A stretch of DNA of 64,000 bases, from positions 14,668,761 through 14,732,760 of the forward strand of contig OY540818.1 in the NCBI GenBank assembly GCA_961205875.1, written 5' to 3'. The stretch comes from Sialis fuliginosa. Taxonomy: Eukaryota; Arthropoda; Insecta; Megaloptera; Sialidae. Shown piece by piece: positions 35,651 to 49,453 of the stretch (within the stretch, counting starts at the first letter, position 1; each line of letters begins with the position of its first letter). The position numbers and the translations under genes were made by a program. The notes under the pieces are model-generated. The model was not told where the DNA came from. It did no database searches and saw nothing but the letters and a program-made list of their open reading frames with translations.

Positions 35651-37787
35651 CTCATATAAATGTTTTATGTATCATATAAACATAACGTATATTTACAATA
35701 AAACTGTGATTTAAATATACATCGATATAAAATACTTGTACAAAACTATTGTAAACTTTAAAATCAGTACTAACGTATTTGACAACTCTGATAAAAGTTA
35801 GTTTGCAAAAATCACTCTATCTCGGAATATCTCTAATTTAAATAAAGTACACATAAACTTTCATTTGTCGTAAACAAATGGAAAACCAGCGGTAATGAAT
35901 AATTAGATACACGGATATATACTCTCCTAGCCCCAAGCATCAATATTTATCACTTCTAACTGTCCGTAATTTTCAAAGTAACTTGGCGGAGTTGGTGTTA
36001 CGAATAGTGCGAAGTAAAAACAAACCCAAAAGTGGGGATGTATTGTAACAAAAAACCACAGCACCCTGTTCTGCTACCTCAATTACCGGCTTAAAGTTTT
36101 TGCCGTGACATTGTTTCAAATTTTTTGTAAACTTTTGTACACACAAATATACTTTTAAAGTAACTAAAAACATAAATGAGTTATTGACTTACATATATCA
36201 CGTTTCATTGTACGGTTTTTAGTTACTATATAGTAAAATATAATTCATTTTAAGGAACAGGGATAGCAGGTGACCACGTTTATAAAATTAGTGAGATCTT
36301 GCACAACTGGCTTCTTTGAAAACACATTGCGATATGTAATCGTAAATCAATAATTCTTAGGCTTTCTTACAGTGAAAGTTCCATCAAATTCGGTTCAGTA
36401 GACAAAAAAAAATTTTAAATCCATAAAAAAAGTTTATTTTCATTAAGATTTAATAAATGTTATTACATACAAAATACAATTGATTTATCGAACATTCGTA
36501 CCTACATAATAATACAGTTAATAGATTTTTTTATACTTCAAATGAAGTCAATTAAAATACAAATAATGATGTTAACAATCATAGAATTAATTGTTGATTT
36601 TGTTCAACAGAGAAACGTGATTCATTAGTTAACTTAATACAGGAATGAGAGAAAATAACGAACGCTTTAAGTGGCAAATTCTTGAATTTATTCCAGATGT
36701 TCAAGCATTCCTTACATTTGGATAATATTCTGCACAACCTCGAGTGGTTCTGTTTTTACTATGCCCTGCAATGAATTATTTACAAAACCCTTCTCATAAC
36801 GTAATTTCCAATTTTCGCGAATATACGAATAAGCGAAAAAGGGAGTATGTATATTACAGAGAAGATACTTTTAGATACTTGAAACTTCCTGGATTTTTAG
36901 TAACGGACCCAAGCTAATACATTAATATTGATTGTATTGTATTAGATGCCGTCAACCTTTTATTCCCTAAGGGCTCATTAGGTATAGGAAAGGGTGGATG
37001 ACATAAATTATAAAAGGTTTTAGAGAAAAATACTGCGTATAAACTTAAATTTATCTACTGTAGGGGATATGTATATTACCATTTTATTATACCTACCTGT
37101 TGGATTGTTTTTTATTCACATATTTTAAATGATATGAATGAGTCAATTTTTTTGTTAATACCGCCCCAAAAACAATTTTTAAATATTGATTTAAATATAT
37201 TGTACTATGTTTATATTTTCTATGATGTAAAACATTATAATTACAATCTAAACTTTTCAGCGACTTAAAAAAATATCTTTCCATGAAATTTTACATCACT
37301 ATGCGTACATTACCGTATATCACAGAAATATGAACACATTATTTTATATGCATACGTAAATTTATTAATACATACTGTAGATGAGTAACTATCATTTCAG
37401 ATCGGATCTGCCATGGTTAAAAAGTTTATCACTAAAGGTACCACATACTGTCTATAATCAATGGAAACTTGCAATTTACTTCGGTAATTGAAGTCTCTTC
37501 TTCACTACTTACGGTAGTCGGATAACCTGAAATTTCTGGTGTCTGCCAAATACCTTATTATTACGAAGCTTACTGCGTGGATTTTTTTTAAACATCGCTG
37601 GCTTTTGATAAACTAACGGCATGACACATGAATGGGACTGGGGGCGTTTTTTTTTATAATGGCGTACCATTTTTGATGTAAGTATTACTGCTCTTTAATT
37701 TAACTGAAAGGAAGAAAAACTAAACTGAAACAAAAAGGAAAATGATAAACGTCAGTGGAAATTCGCTTGTCAAAGTTACCTTGCGTG
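35651..37787. other. AT-rich stretch, no gene seen
   Basis: Short minus frames at 35973-36173 and 37093-37284 have no motif. Confidence 0.5.
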
Positions 37788-37873
37788 ACTCTTAAAAATA
37801 TAATAATAATAATAATAATAATATATAATAATATAATAATAATATATAATAATAATAACTCTTAAAAATATAA
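37788..37873. repeat. (TAA)n microsatellite inside a 16-bp direct repeat
   Basis: ACTCTTAAAAATATAA occurs exactly at 37788-37803 and 37858-37873. Between them is about 54 bp of TAA/TA repeats with interruptions. Looks like a segmental slippage or duplication. Confidence 0.85.
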
Positions 37874-38844
37874 AAGAGATACGTTATTTGCAGTGAACTG
37901 ACTATAAAATGTTTAAAAACATTTTTGTTAAACAAATAATGTCATGTACATATGTCATTTTATCTTACATTGTTGTTCCATTAATCTTTTATATAGTTAT
38001 TTTTGTTCAGAAACCCAATGTTGTCTCGAGTCAACAATAACTACATAACATAATTTATATGAACTTGTTAGGTAAGCAATATACCTACTCCGTGATCATT
38101 TTATCAAAGTATTCATTAGCGACAGTCTCTACGCACAACGAAATCGTTATAGCTGAAACCTGACCGACCACGTTGCGTTTATATTTTTCTCTTAACGAGA
38201 CAATATACATATATATTTACTAAATACGAGACGTTAATGTTTATTAAAAGGTGTTTTTATTTTTAGATAATATATGGTATCTATCTGTATATTAAATAAA
38301 CTTAATATTACTGGTGTTTTAAGAAACGACGTAACGTACATAATTAATGTATATACACATGATTTTTTTAAAGTAATTTTGCTTTTTATATTTCTAGCCC
38401 TGAAATTATTAATGAGTAAATTACATTCATTGTATTTTAAATTATATACCTATGTACATATATCTAATTGTTCTAATGTTGTATTTTCTAGGCTGGTGTA
38501 TTCTATCTATTAAAAAATGTAATGATTGATATTTTCAATAAAATTTAATAGCATAATTATCCTTGCTTATTAAGGTGAAGTTATAGTACGTTGGTTTTCA
38601 GAACATCAGTCGAATTGATTTCAAAATACGCGTAGCTTACATCTTTGGTAAAATACATCTTTATTATACAACTTAAATTGTTTTGGGAGTTTTGAAAGTC
38701 AAAGTAAATACAGACAAATCAAAATATATAAAAAGAAGTCTAACTTTTAATAGAGATGTTAAGAAAAGTTTTTACGATGTTTATTTATTTAACTGAAATT
38801 AGATTGTCATTGTTAGTTTACTTTATTTAACATTATTCAACACA
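37874..38844. other. AT-rich stretch, no gene seen
   Basis: A 79-codon + frame (38274-38513) is AT-biased without motif. Confidence 0.5.
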
Positions 38845-38890
38845 GAAAATAAAACTCGGAAAAAAACATGTAAATCGGATAAGAAATTCT
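38845..38890 (+). mobile_element. Short non-LTR tail fragment
   Basis: ACATGTAAATCGGATAAG and TTCTCGAGTGATGA match the 13480-13525 part of the element at 13352-13600. Confidence 0.5.
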
Positions 38891-39770
38891 CGAGTGATGA
38901 TTTTTTTTTAATCGAAAATAATTCGATAAAAAATGGTCATACATCAATATAAAAAAGCTAATTAAAGAGACAAGTGTTATCTATAAAAATCTTTCATTAA
39001 ATTTATGGGGGCTCTCAATATTGTTAAGAAATTTCAAATTTTTTCGTAAATTCTTGGGGTCAGCGAGTGTTTTATTGTTAAATTCGTTTTCAGCGTCCAA
39101 ATAAAAGTAAGAAAAACATAGCCCAGTTAAGAGCACAAGACCTTCTTTATTGATCTGAATAATTTATATAAATAAATTCTATGAAGACTTGCATTAAGTA
39201 TTTTTCAATCGTAGTACATTAAATCGTTATTTATAAACTCTCAAACAATGTGTGTAGTCTGATAGGATTATTTATATTTTTTGCAACTCTAGCTGCGTGT
39301 AAATCCAATTTATTATAAACGAGTTGAACAAAATAAGTACAGATACGAAAGGGTGATATAATCCAAACGTACTTGAGTTGGTTCCAACTTACTCCAAAAT
39401 ATTTAATCCGATTTGCAGAATTCCAATTTCCGTTCAAACCTTCTTTAAACATGTCACAACTGGATCGTTTTTTTCCAGATTATGAACCATTCCCTTACTC
39501 TTCACATCGATTTATATTAAACTGTTTTTATTTAAAGTGGTCATTCAAATTCGCTTATCACAAACTTAGTAGGATCCGCCCATTTGAGTTTTATAATATT
39601 TAAATCATTTCTCCATGTACCAAACAAAGACAGATATTTTGAAACGCATTTGCTAGATAAAGAAGTACTCTTCGTTTATAGTACTATTTACTTTATAAGT
39701 AAATTTTGTGGCAATAAATATTTAAAATTCCAAATTTTAGTATTTAAATATGTATGTTAAAGATATAAAA
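38891..39770. other. AT-rich stretch, no gene recognised
   Basis: Overlapping frames at 39231-39452 (minus) and 39373-39603 (plus) fall in slightly GC-richer DNA. The plus frame includes LDRFFPDYEPFPYSSHRF, which I cannot assign. Confidence 0.4.
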
Positions 39771-39947
39771 TTAATTAATGCAATGGACGTATATTTGTGT
39801 TTTTATTTAAAATAATGTAACTATATAAGCTCTGCCCTAGAAAAAGATATCCGATGATGTTTGTCTTAATATTTATATATATTTTTTTAAATCTGTTGTA
39901 AGCGATTCTGACCTTTACGATGGCAGACGATTTTTGAAGCCCATAGT
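39771..39947 (+). repeat. Dispersed repeat family F, copy 2
   Basis: Same orientation as 10071-10238, with small indels and one inserted TATATATTTTTTTAA-like stretch near 39875-39890. Confidence 0.75.
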
Positions 39948-41224
39948 ACAAATACATATATGTATGTCTTGTCTAATATAATACAATAGGTAATTTATAA
40001 TTGTTATTCATTTTAATGTAGTAAAACCTTACTGGATATTATAAAACTTAACAGGATATCACAGTCATATTTAAATGTCATTAAAATTAATGCTATTATG
40101 AATATTTTGACTTAATTAATTGTCAAAAAATCAATCATTTTACATGTGAAAACTTTGAAAATTGTAATTTCTATTATGTATTGAACAAAACAAAGTAATT
40201 TTAATAATTCACACTTCGAATCAGCATAAATTGGTAATTTTAATCAAATCTGTTGTTTAATTAAATAACAAATCACAGTACAGTGATTTGCTAAATCGAA
40301 AATTCGCTTCAGGGCCGATTGGAAAAAATTAACAACGTTGAGTAATGTCAGCGGTGCTATACCGCAAAAACCATTAGCGAATATTAAACAAAAGTACGTA
40401 AATTTGCTCTTGTTCACAGAAACGATATTTTCTCTGTGAAATTATATTTTTTATTTATTTTTATGTGCAAAAAAATTTTGTACGAATTTCGTTATAGTAA
40501 TCGCGAAAAAGAATGTTAAAAAATTATTAAACTTTTAAACAAGTTTTGTCTTAAGATACTATCAATCTATTGTAAACTATCTCAGAAGCCACACATTTAG
40601 ATTATTAATTTATTTATTATAGTATTAAAGTACAGTTCGTCAAAAGCCAATCGGAATTGATAAATACTGATTTCATTGTTATCAAAAATTTATAAATTAA
40701 TGGGCGTTTTTGAAAAATATGGAACACAAACAATCAATAATCATCAGCCATACATGCATTTGCTCGTTATACAACAGATATTCAGATAATTAAAGCAAAT
40801 TACAGCGATTCTATTGTACTAGGTTTTTGAATACTTTATTCTCATATTTCTCTGATTGGATAAAGTAGTGAAAAATATATCGTGTTTTGCAAATATTGAC
40901 TTTTTATCAGGAATTTCGTTGTAAATAATTAGTTTCATCTGCTGTTCTGACAAACTACTTATTTTTTACTATTGAATCTAAAACATAACAAAATCGAAAG
41001 TAATGATGTTTCCATATATGCAATAATCTTATAAAAATATCATATTGAAATGTATATCATGATCATTTTTAAAACAGTTTACTTATAGTAAAAAAATATA
41101 TTATTTTCAAAATAGAGTTATTATTAATTTCAGCTGACAATAATGTTTTAAAGAGAATCAAAAATATAGTTAGATTAAGATTATATTCTAATATTTAGAA
41201 AATATTGATTTCGATGTAAATATG
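39948..41224. other. AT-rich stretch, no gene seen
   Basis: Nothing recognisable. Confidence 0.5.
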
Positions 41225-41226
41225 TA

Positions 41227-41768
41227 GGGTCAACTGGGGTAAAAGTGAAACAAAATACAAATCTTTCATGTTTTTTGGCAGTTAACGATACAAATTCATA
41301 CTTTAATTTTTTCTACTAAATGCGCTTATGAATAACCATTTTAAATACTTACGTCATTTGAACTGTACGATACAACACGGACTTTAAAAATTAAAAAAGT
41401 GTGTTTTATTTTTAACCTCTAATTTCGGAAAAAGTGAAACAGGCCTCTAGCTACAAAGACAACTTTGATTTATCTTATTTGTGGCATATCAATGTAAAAT
41501 TGTAACTTTAATTAATATCTGAGCTATACAGAAAGTTATTGCAAAGAATTAAAATTTAATTCACACGTTTTGACATCGACTAACAAGGAAATATGTAGGG
41601 GTGACACATCACTTATTAGGCGATTCATATTTTCAGGTCGCTTTAATAAACCTTTAGTGATGATATCAGTTTTTATAATTCTCCTATATACAAATTAGTT
41701 TTTTTAGTTGCTAGCTTGTTTCACTTTTACCCCATTTTTTGGTGTTTTATATTTACCCCGCTCGACCC
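41227..41768. mobile_element. TA-flanked MITE with GGGGTAAAAGTGAAACA motifs
   Basis: GGGTCAACTGGGGTAAAAG at the left and CGGGGTAAA-type complement ending GCTCGACCC at the right, with TA outside both ends (41225-41226, 41769-41770). AAAAGTGAAACA occurs at the left end, again at about 41431, and inverted (TGTTTCACTTTTACCCC) at about 41729-41745. No frame. Confidence 0.75.
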
Positions 41769-41770
41769 TA

Positions 41771-42360
41771 TATTATAATATAAAATAAAATATATATTTT
41801 CAATCTTTCTGCGCGTACATTTTTTTACTCATTAAAATCTTCTTTGTATGCATAAGAAATTCGACAAATATTTTTTTGTATTTACATTAACAGAGCCCTA
41901 TTTGTTAGCTTGTATGTAATCCGATTCTAATAAATAATATAAAAGATTTATGTAAAACATTGTATTCCAAACACGTTAACTGCAATTTAACAAATAGTCC
42001 ATATTTGTATAAAACTATTCGTTTAATCAATGTTTGAAATGTTGCTGATTTACACTGGGATACAAACATTGGATTGTTTGGTTATTAATTTGGTTTATTT
42101 GATATTTGTGAATAACGCTACAAAAATAAATGAAAAATTATTAACAATGTTATGCTCGTATTTGATTAATCAATTATGTAACATATTTAACTTTTTATAT
42201 TTTGTTATCGGTTCGATGCATTAAAATCTGTTAAGGTTCAATTGTTTTTGAATAAATAAAATAAATAAAAAATAAATTAAAGGGTAGAAAATTTTCAAAG
42301 GCTTACCTACTTATAAGAATTACTTTTTGTGTTTAATATCGTAATTTGAATTTTCGTTTT
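41771..42360. other. AT-rich stretch, no gene seen
   Basis: A 64-codon + frame (42030-42224) has no motif. Confidence 0.5.
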
Positions 42361-42846
42361 ATTAGTGCTCCGTACTGAAATTAAAAAAATACACTGTGTT
42401 TATCTGTCTGTCTGTGTCACAGACTTCTAGCTACTGAAACTTTTGACCTATATAGCTGAGATTTTTTTGGTTGTAGTAAATGGTGAATCAATAATAGACC
42501 TAAGTTATAAAAACAAAATTTCCAGTTTTTGGAGTAGGCAAATGGGTTACCAAAAAATTTGTTTAGTCATTCCTGACGAGTGGGGTATCAAATTTTATTA
42601 AATTGAATATCTTCGTTTAACAATTTTTTGTCCACTGCCCATATCTCTAGCTTTTTTGTTGAACCAGGAGAAGTCGGAAAAAGTTTGACGCCAACGCGCT
42701 CTTTTGCAATACGCGTCTAAACCGGTAAATATTGAACAATATAACGTAATAAATAATTGTGTAGAATAAAAAGATCTAAAATAAACTACGCGATACTATA
42801 TATCTAACTTTTATATTTAAGCGAGCGAAGTCACGAGCACAGCTCT
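42361..42846 (-). mobile_element. Non-LTR/SINE-type element, minus strand
   Basis: On the minus strand it opens AGCTGTGCTCGTGACTTCGC and closes with ACACAGACAGACAGATAAAC near 42400. The same head, more intact, lies at 57782-57826. No frame. Confidence 0.65.
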
Positions 42847-45474
42847 TATATTATAATAATACATTTTAACTGACGCAGACTGGTGTATTAAAACAAAATA
42901 GATGTACATTGTTCCGTTCTCTAAGAATACAAAAACCCATCGACTAGAATTCAAAGGTTTTTCTCGTAAAGCTTTTCATCTTTTTAGGATTAAATAAAAT
43001 ATAAGTTCTTTGACGCAAAACAAATACATTTTAAAACCAACTGACATATTTATTTGACATTTTCATTAAAAACATAGTACAGCTTGTACCGCGGTAACAA
43101 AGTACAATTTCTACTGTTGAAATATTCAATTTTTATTCAGCTTTGAATTTTTTTTTGTAAACCGATGTTATTTTTATATTTACGATGGTATTAAATAAAT
43201 AAACGAAGGGAAGAGATATGTACTATTTTCTGTTAGATGAAATTAAAACATAAAAATTACTTTTTATTATAAATTTTGTTTGAAAATGTGTATACTTATA
43301 TATATAATATACATATGTAGTTTTAAATGTATCTTCCTATAATATTGGAAAGCATATTTTACGTACATATACATACATGTAGATGGTTGAAGGTTGAATA
43401 CATGCATACAAAAGCAAAATGGTAATGTGAAAATATCGTTTTAGATAAAGTGAGATTAGTTTCTTTGTAATTAAATGTTTAATAATAATTATAGATTTAT
43501 TACAATTTTTATAATAAATAAATACAATTTCAATTTAAATTAATATTCTTTTAAATCATGTATTTTATTTATGCATTAATATTTCTAAAATTTTAGAAAG
43601 GGAAAATATAATAAGAAAAAAAATACAAAAACTATGTTTTTCATTTATATTCCTCTGAAATAGGTAATATAGTTAAAAAAAATGCAAAAACAAATCAAAT
43701 ATAATAATTACATGTATTATTAATAAGGATATTAACTGATGTTAGTCGAATCGGCTAATGAAAGCTTTTGTGTAGATAAAATACGATTAGCTTTCTAGGG
43801 TTAATATTGTTTTTATGTTCCAAAAAAAAACAAAATAAGATTCCTTATAAAAAATATCATATTCTATAGATTCTTGAAGATAATCTTCCAATTAATCTTT
43901 TATTAGAGTACTCATTTTAAAATGTACGCATAATCTTTTTTTCTAATTAAACATAATAATTGTATAAACACGTAGCAGGTACACCGAGGTACATATTAAC
44001 TAATTAAAAACGTGTCCATGCATTTTGATGTTGCGTCTTTCATAACGAGAACATGATGAGATGTGGGGCCGAAAGACGTAGATTTATACTCGACAAGCGT
44101 AAAGATCATGAATTAGGATTTCCTTGTCATTCGGTGCCACAACAATTGTTCTGGTTTTGTGACAAAAACATATACGCCCGTTTAGTGAGAATAATGTAAC
44201 ATATAAATGGTTATTGTTTGCTTGAATGTAATCATAATAATATGACTTTATACTGTGCAATGAAAACATTGTAATATAGTATATTATTAGTTTAATTTAT
44301 CAGGTATATTGTATTATTGTAGTATATTGTTGCATTATATATATATATTTAGGTGTCAGAGACTTAATTATAGCTCCCTTGTTACTACCCAATTTGTTGT
44401 TATCGAAAATTAGACGATACATAGAATGAATTTCATATAAACAACCGAATTTCTACCTTTAAGGTATTAACACTGTTGACCTAAATATACCTTATTAGAA
44501 TGTTAAATGTAATCAATATAAAAATTGTTCCTTTCATTGATTTTATAAAGTGAAGGTAATTTCTTAATTTTTTATTCCCTGTTATACATCAGTAATTATA
44601 GAAATGGAATGTATAAATTTTATTTATGTTATTAATAATTTATATTTTATACTTATTTCAATTTAATGTTGAAGGGTGTTTCATATACAGTATAATTAGG
44701 AGAATACTGAAAACCATTAAGAGATGAAAAAAAATAATAACTTTGAATTATGTAAACGTTTCTCACATTAATATTCGCAATGTTTTATAGGTGAATTATT
44801 ATAAAAAACAAAATTGTATGTGTATAGTATTAAAATATACATATGCATCAGTAATGCTGGGGAACCCCACAAATATAAGTTTTTTTTGTTAGAAAGAAGA
44901 TAGATAAACATATTTAAATATGTGTATCACTTAATCTTTCAAAATGTTCTAAAAAACATACAAGAAAACACTTCGAATTTTTATATAAATAAAACACGCT
45001 GATGCGCGATTTATTGCGAAAACATTTAAAATTCATGTAATAAATCATGACTCGACTACACTGATAAAAAAACTTTACATAGAAAACGTACGTCCTTTAC
45101 CATGTTATATATTTAAAGGTATATCAAAATACTTCTTTACACATCAGAAAACTTAAATGCAAAATAATATATTCCACAATTCCCAATAGAAACTTTCTGT
45201 TCTCGCACATTTGATACGTATAATGGTAGAAAAGACAAGACAGTATACTGTACAGGTTTTTATCTTAATGTTATGTGTATGTAATTACAATAAATATACA
45301 TGCAAACAATTTTATCGATTTTTTAGAAAATTACAAAAATATTTTTTTTATTTGCTGATCATATTTTGCAGTTTTTTATATTTTCTGGATTAGGTAAAAT
45401 CAATTTTTCTTATGAGTATTTTAACAAATTAAGAATAACATACGTACATACCTACCTCAAAAACTTCACACTCT
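42847..45474. other. AT-rich stretch, no gene seen
   Basis: About 2.6 kb. Short frames at 44084-44269 (minus) and 45211-45393 (plus) have no motif. Confidence 0.5.
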
Positions 45475-45552
45475 GAATAACTTTTGTCTGAAAAGAATTT
45501 AATTTTCGAAATGAAAATTCGTGACTTTTCATTTTGAACACCCGGTATAATA
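45475..45552. mobile_element. Solo MITE end (TATACCGGGTGTT type)
   Basis: Ends TTTTGAACACCCGGTATA, the inverted equivalent of the opening of 6011-6300. Confidence 0.5.
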
Positions 45553-45581
45553 ATTTTTACTATAATAAATTAATCTTTATG

Positions 45582-45599
45582 TATATATATATATATATA
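45582..45599. repeat. (TA)n microsatellite
   Basis: About nine TA units. Confidence 0.9.
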
Positions 45600-46004
45600 A
45601 TTAATAATGAATAGATGTATGCAGACGTATACATTTTAAGGCAAGCATAAACCTTACACTAACACATGGAATAAATTCAATGTAAATTAATTATAATTAT
45701 TGTTTTCGAACTGGACGTTGTAATCACTCTTACGTCAAAAAGTCAATTTCAATGATCCTGCCTGTAACTAATTATTAATTAAATATTAATATTCATGAAT
45801 GTGATATTTATTTAATTTGCATTCGAATTCATCCAGTTTTGATTATATTATATGTATTTTATATTTTAATTTTAATTTTATTAGTTTTATTATTTGCTTA
45901 CACATGTGTTTTTATTATTTATTTATTAAAATTAAATGAATTGATACCAAAAATATATATTTATATAAACTAGTATCGCATATGGTAAAAATTCGGCCAA
46001 TATT
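45600..46004. other. AT-rich stretch, no gene seen
   Basis: Nothing recognisable. Confidence 0.5.
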
Positions 46005-46290
46005 TTACCTGCCTTAACGGCAACATACACACACCTAACCTAATGTAACCTAATTTGGCATGCTCTACGTTTGACAGAAACCCACAACTATTTATTTTTG
46101 TCGCTTGGTGGCGCTAGGAGTATTGCTATGCTGTTGAACGATGCGATGGGAAATAAACAAACAGCGAGAGGGGAAATCATGTGTGTATGTTAACTTTATT
46201 TTACCTGGCTTAACGATCACATGATTTTTTTTGTGTACATCTATGGCACAGTACCTTTCGAATGATACAAGTTTCATTCACCTCCTTTTA
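46005..46290 (+). mobile_element. Dispersed repeat family J, copy 1
   Basis: ACAGCGAGAGGGGAAATCAT, GTTAACTTTATTTTACCTG, GGCACAGTACCTTT and TTTCATTCACCTCCTTT recur in opposite orientation at 57550-57700. ACCTGCCTTAACGGCAACAT at about 46009 repeats an internal part. The 61-codon minus frame at 46092-46277 is the antisense of the repeat. Confidence 0.75.
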
Positions 46291-49200
46291 TAATAAATAC
46301 TAAAAAAAGTTACGACAATTTTGGATGTTCATGTATTAATATATAGATTGTGGGAACACTGGGAACCGTACTTAATTAAAACGCAATGTTTCTAAAAAAA
46401 TTATATAAAAATCTTTTACTCCATTAAAATACTAAACTAAATTTAAAACAGCTCGAAAACAAAAAAAAAGCATAACAAAGTTTTTTTTATTTCTGTACTC
46501 TTCTTTTCTCACAACTTTAGCAAAACAATGTCGTATTTCCATGCTACGAAAAAATGTGCTCCACTGAACTAAATGTATTACATATAGATTTAAGTAAAAA
46601 AATATACGTCTTGTTCAAACTTTTTTTTAATATTTATACTCATTTTTCTGTTTTGTTAAATTAACTTGAAATAATATTTTATCTTATATTACAAATATAA
46701 AATTAAATTAAATTTTTAAACGTTTTGAAGAAGTTTTAAGTTAGTATTCAATTTCATATGAAAACAAAAAATAACAATGATTTTCCCTTTTTCTTGTAAA
46801 TTGTAGATACATGCAAAGTCTAGCTCTTCCTAGGTATAAACAAACCCTATATTTTATTTCGTCAAATTTGTCAAGAAATGTATTTTTGTCTTTATTTTTT
46901 CCATTTATAACGTCTCAAGGGATATGTGGGACACGCGAGTATAAATATCAGCAGCATTATTAAGACATTGATTCTAGTTTCTATAGCCCAAACAATCTCG
47001 GAAAATCGAACACATTGAAAATCCATTTTCCTCTTTGTTTTCGCCGATTCTTTTTTTGATTAAGTTCTCCAATTGCAATCTCAGAGTAATCTGAAACTCC
47101 TTTAGAATCTTGCAAAGATTAAATTGAGACCAAATTTATCAATTGTGGTCGACAATCCATATGTTTTTTTTCACCTAATTGGTTCGATTCTGTTTGTTTA
47201 ATATATAATAAATATATTCTTACTACCTTTTACCCCCAAAATGTAAAAAATGAGAAAAATGGTTGTAGTTTTTGGCACTCTACCGAGTTTTTGTCATTCT
47301 ACTGTGTCAATTTTACGTCATGTTAATTTATAATGGTTTTTCTGGTCTCACTTAACGGTACAAATACTCTGAGGGTGATTTAATGCTAGTGTTCTATTAT
47401 ATGCCAAAATTATAACCTTTTCTTCCTTTATGTTTTGAAAAGTCTAGTAAACTAAAAAGACATGTAGCTCATTGCTAATCTATATATTATAAATTTTTTC
47501 ATAAGTAATGTGTATGAAGTCGTCATAGAATCGAACGATACAAAAAACACTAAAAATTATAACAAAAGAAAGGTTTTATATATTCATTAAAACATTAAAA
47601 AATAGTTCCGCTATATATACCTAAATATATTATACATATATGTAAAATGTACTTATGTATGTTTATTATATACCATCTTTATATGCTTGATATGTATAAA
47701 TTGCCCTATATTCTTGGAATAAAATTTCTATGTCAGAAAATAAATCATTATTTTTTCTTAACAGAACTAATAAATTTAATGTCAATCAATTTTTAATAGT
47801 AGGTATTTTTTTGACGACTACGATAAAGCATTAGTACAGAAAAGAAAATCTCGATCTATAAGAAAAACGATAATTCTTAACGATAAAAAGATCGTTACCT
47901 ACTTTTTTTTCATGATAATGGTAAGACTTCGGTAGATTAAGGAATTTGGTACATTTACTTTTAACGTATTTCGTACTGAATGTAAGAATCATTGATCAGT
48001 GGTTGTTCAAATGTAAGATGAAAAGAGTGAAAAAATATGAAAAATAATTCTTAAAATATAAAGTTATTTCTGATTAAGAAAAAAAATGCGATCTCCATTT
48101 TTGTTGGATTAGGATATGTATATTAAATCTAATATATTTGATAAAATTTCAGATGAAAACTGATGATCAAAATTGAAAAGATGCAACAACTGGATACAGT
48201 GAATCTTTTGTATGGTTTATAAAATACTGAAATGATGTAGTTCGTAACTTGCTGATTAAAAAATTCTTATGGACACAGAGTCCGAAAATGTTTTAGTTTT
48301 TTTAGATATTCAAATATTAAATCATAAAAAAAAACATAAGAAATTATTAATAAAAATAAATAATATTAGATAATATGATAACTATTAGTGTGTAGAACAA
48401 CGTGATAAAATTATAGCCCAATCGGTTGATTAGAATTTTGTTTTTGCTTCCCACCAACCGAGAAAAACGTGTTTAAAGATTTAGTAACAGTATGTGCTAT
48501 AACTTCATAAATACTTTGAACTTCGCTTTATAAGTTTCACAGTATACTTTCAATATATTTTAATTTCAAAATATTTATAAAAAAATCGAAAATTTTAAAT
48601 CGTCACACCGCAATACTGCCATAAAGAACTAGTTTTACCTATACAAAAATGTGTTTAAAATGTATGAATTTTACGCTTTTTGGGCAAATTATATTAAATA
48701 TAAAATACTCCTGGAATTTTTATTGGGTGTGCCAATGTGTACAAACATCCTATATAATGCTGAATACCCGCATAATCCATTAGATCAAACATTATATTCA
48801 AGGTGTTCATTAACTACAGACGTTAATATATGGCACATTAACACATATTTAATAATTTACATATCGCAGGCTGCTTTTGGTACTAAATCGGTGAGATTTG
48901 ATTAACCTAATTGACTGCTGTTAATTTAATAGAGCTCCATAATTTTGGAAACAATTTAATTTAATTTGTTTATTTTAATATTGTATGTTTTTGAATTAAT
49001 TTAATCAGAATTTACCTATATATGTTTAATTAATAATTGTTTTTATTTAAATAAATACATTTGATAACAAATTGATTTTTATCTTACAATTAATAACTAA
49101 CAATTTTTTTTTGATAATTATTATTGCATCTTGAATATATTTACTTCTTACTGAAGATTTTTACAAAACTTTGATTAGTTTAATTTATTTAAATATTTAT

Positions 49201-49417
49201 ACGTCCCAAGTTTTAAATTAACAACAGTTTTGATGGTACTTCTATAGATTAAAATAACTATGACAAGTTTTCTGTATGAATATATAACGATACGGAACTC
49301 TCAGAGCGCGATTCCTACTCGCACTTGTCTGTATTTTTTCACCTTTTGTTTTTGGTGTAATACATACATGAATATTTAAACAAATAGTTTATGAGTTTTT
49401 TTCCAAATGTATAAAAG
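46291..49417. other. AT-rich stretch, no gene seen
   Basis: About 3.1 kb. An 84-codon + frame at 48651-48905 has no recognised family. A 48868-48888 segment lies between CAG and GTGAGA but is too short to call an exon. Confidence 0.5.
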
Positions 49418-49453
49418 TGTTCCGCGACAAGGAAAAGGTTAAGAACCACTGAC
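49418..49453. mobile_element. Solo hAT-type end
   Basis: TTCCGCGACAAGGAAAAGG then TTAAGAACCACTG is the inverted form of the common hAT opening CAGTGGTTCTTAACC. Confidence 0.5.

Noticed and set aside
46092-46277. 61-codon minus frame MKLVSFERYCAIDV..
   Set aside because: Antisense of the dispersed repeat J, whose second copy does not keep the frame.
48868-48888. 21-bp segment between CAG and GTGAGA
   Set aside because: Too short and without a pyrimidine tract; chance splice-like signals are frequent.
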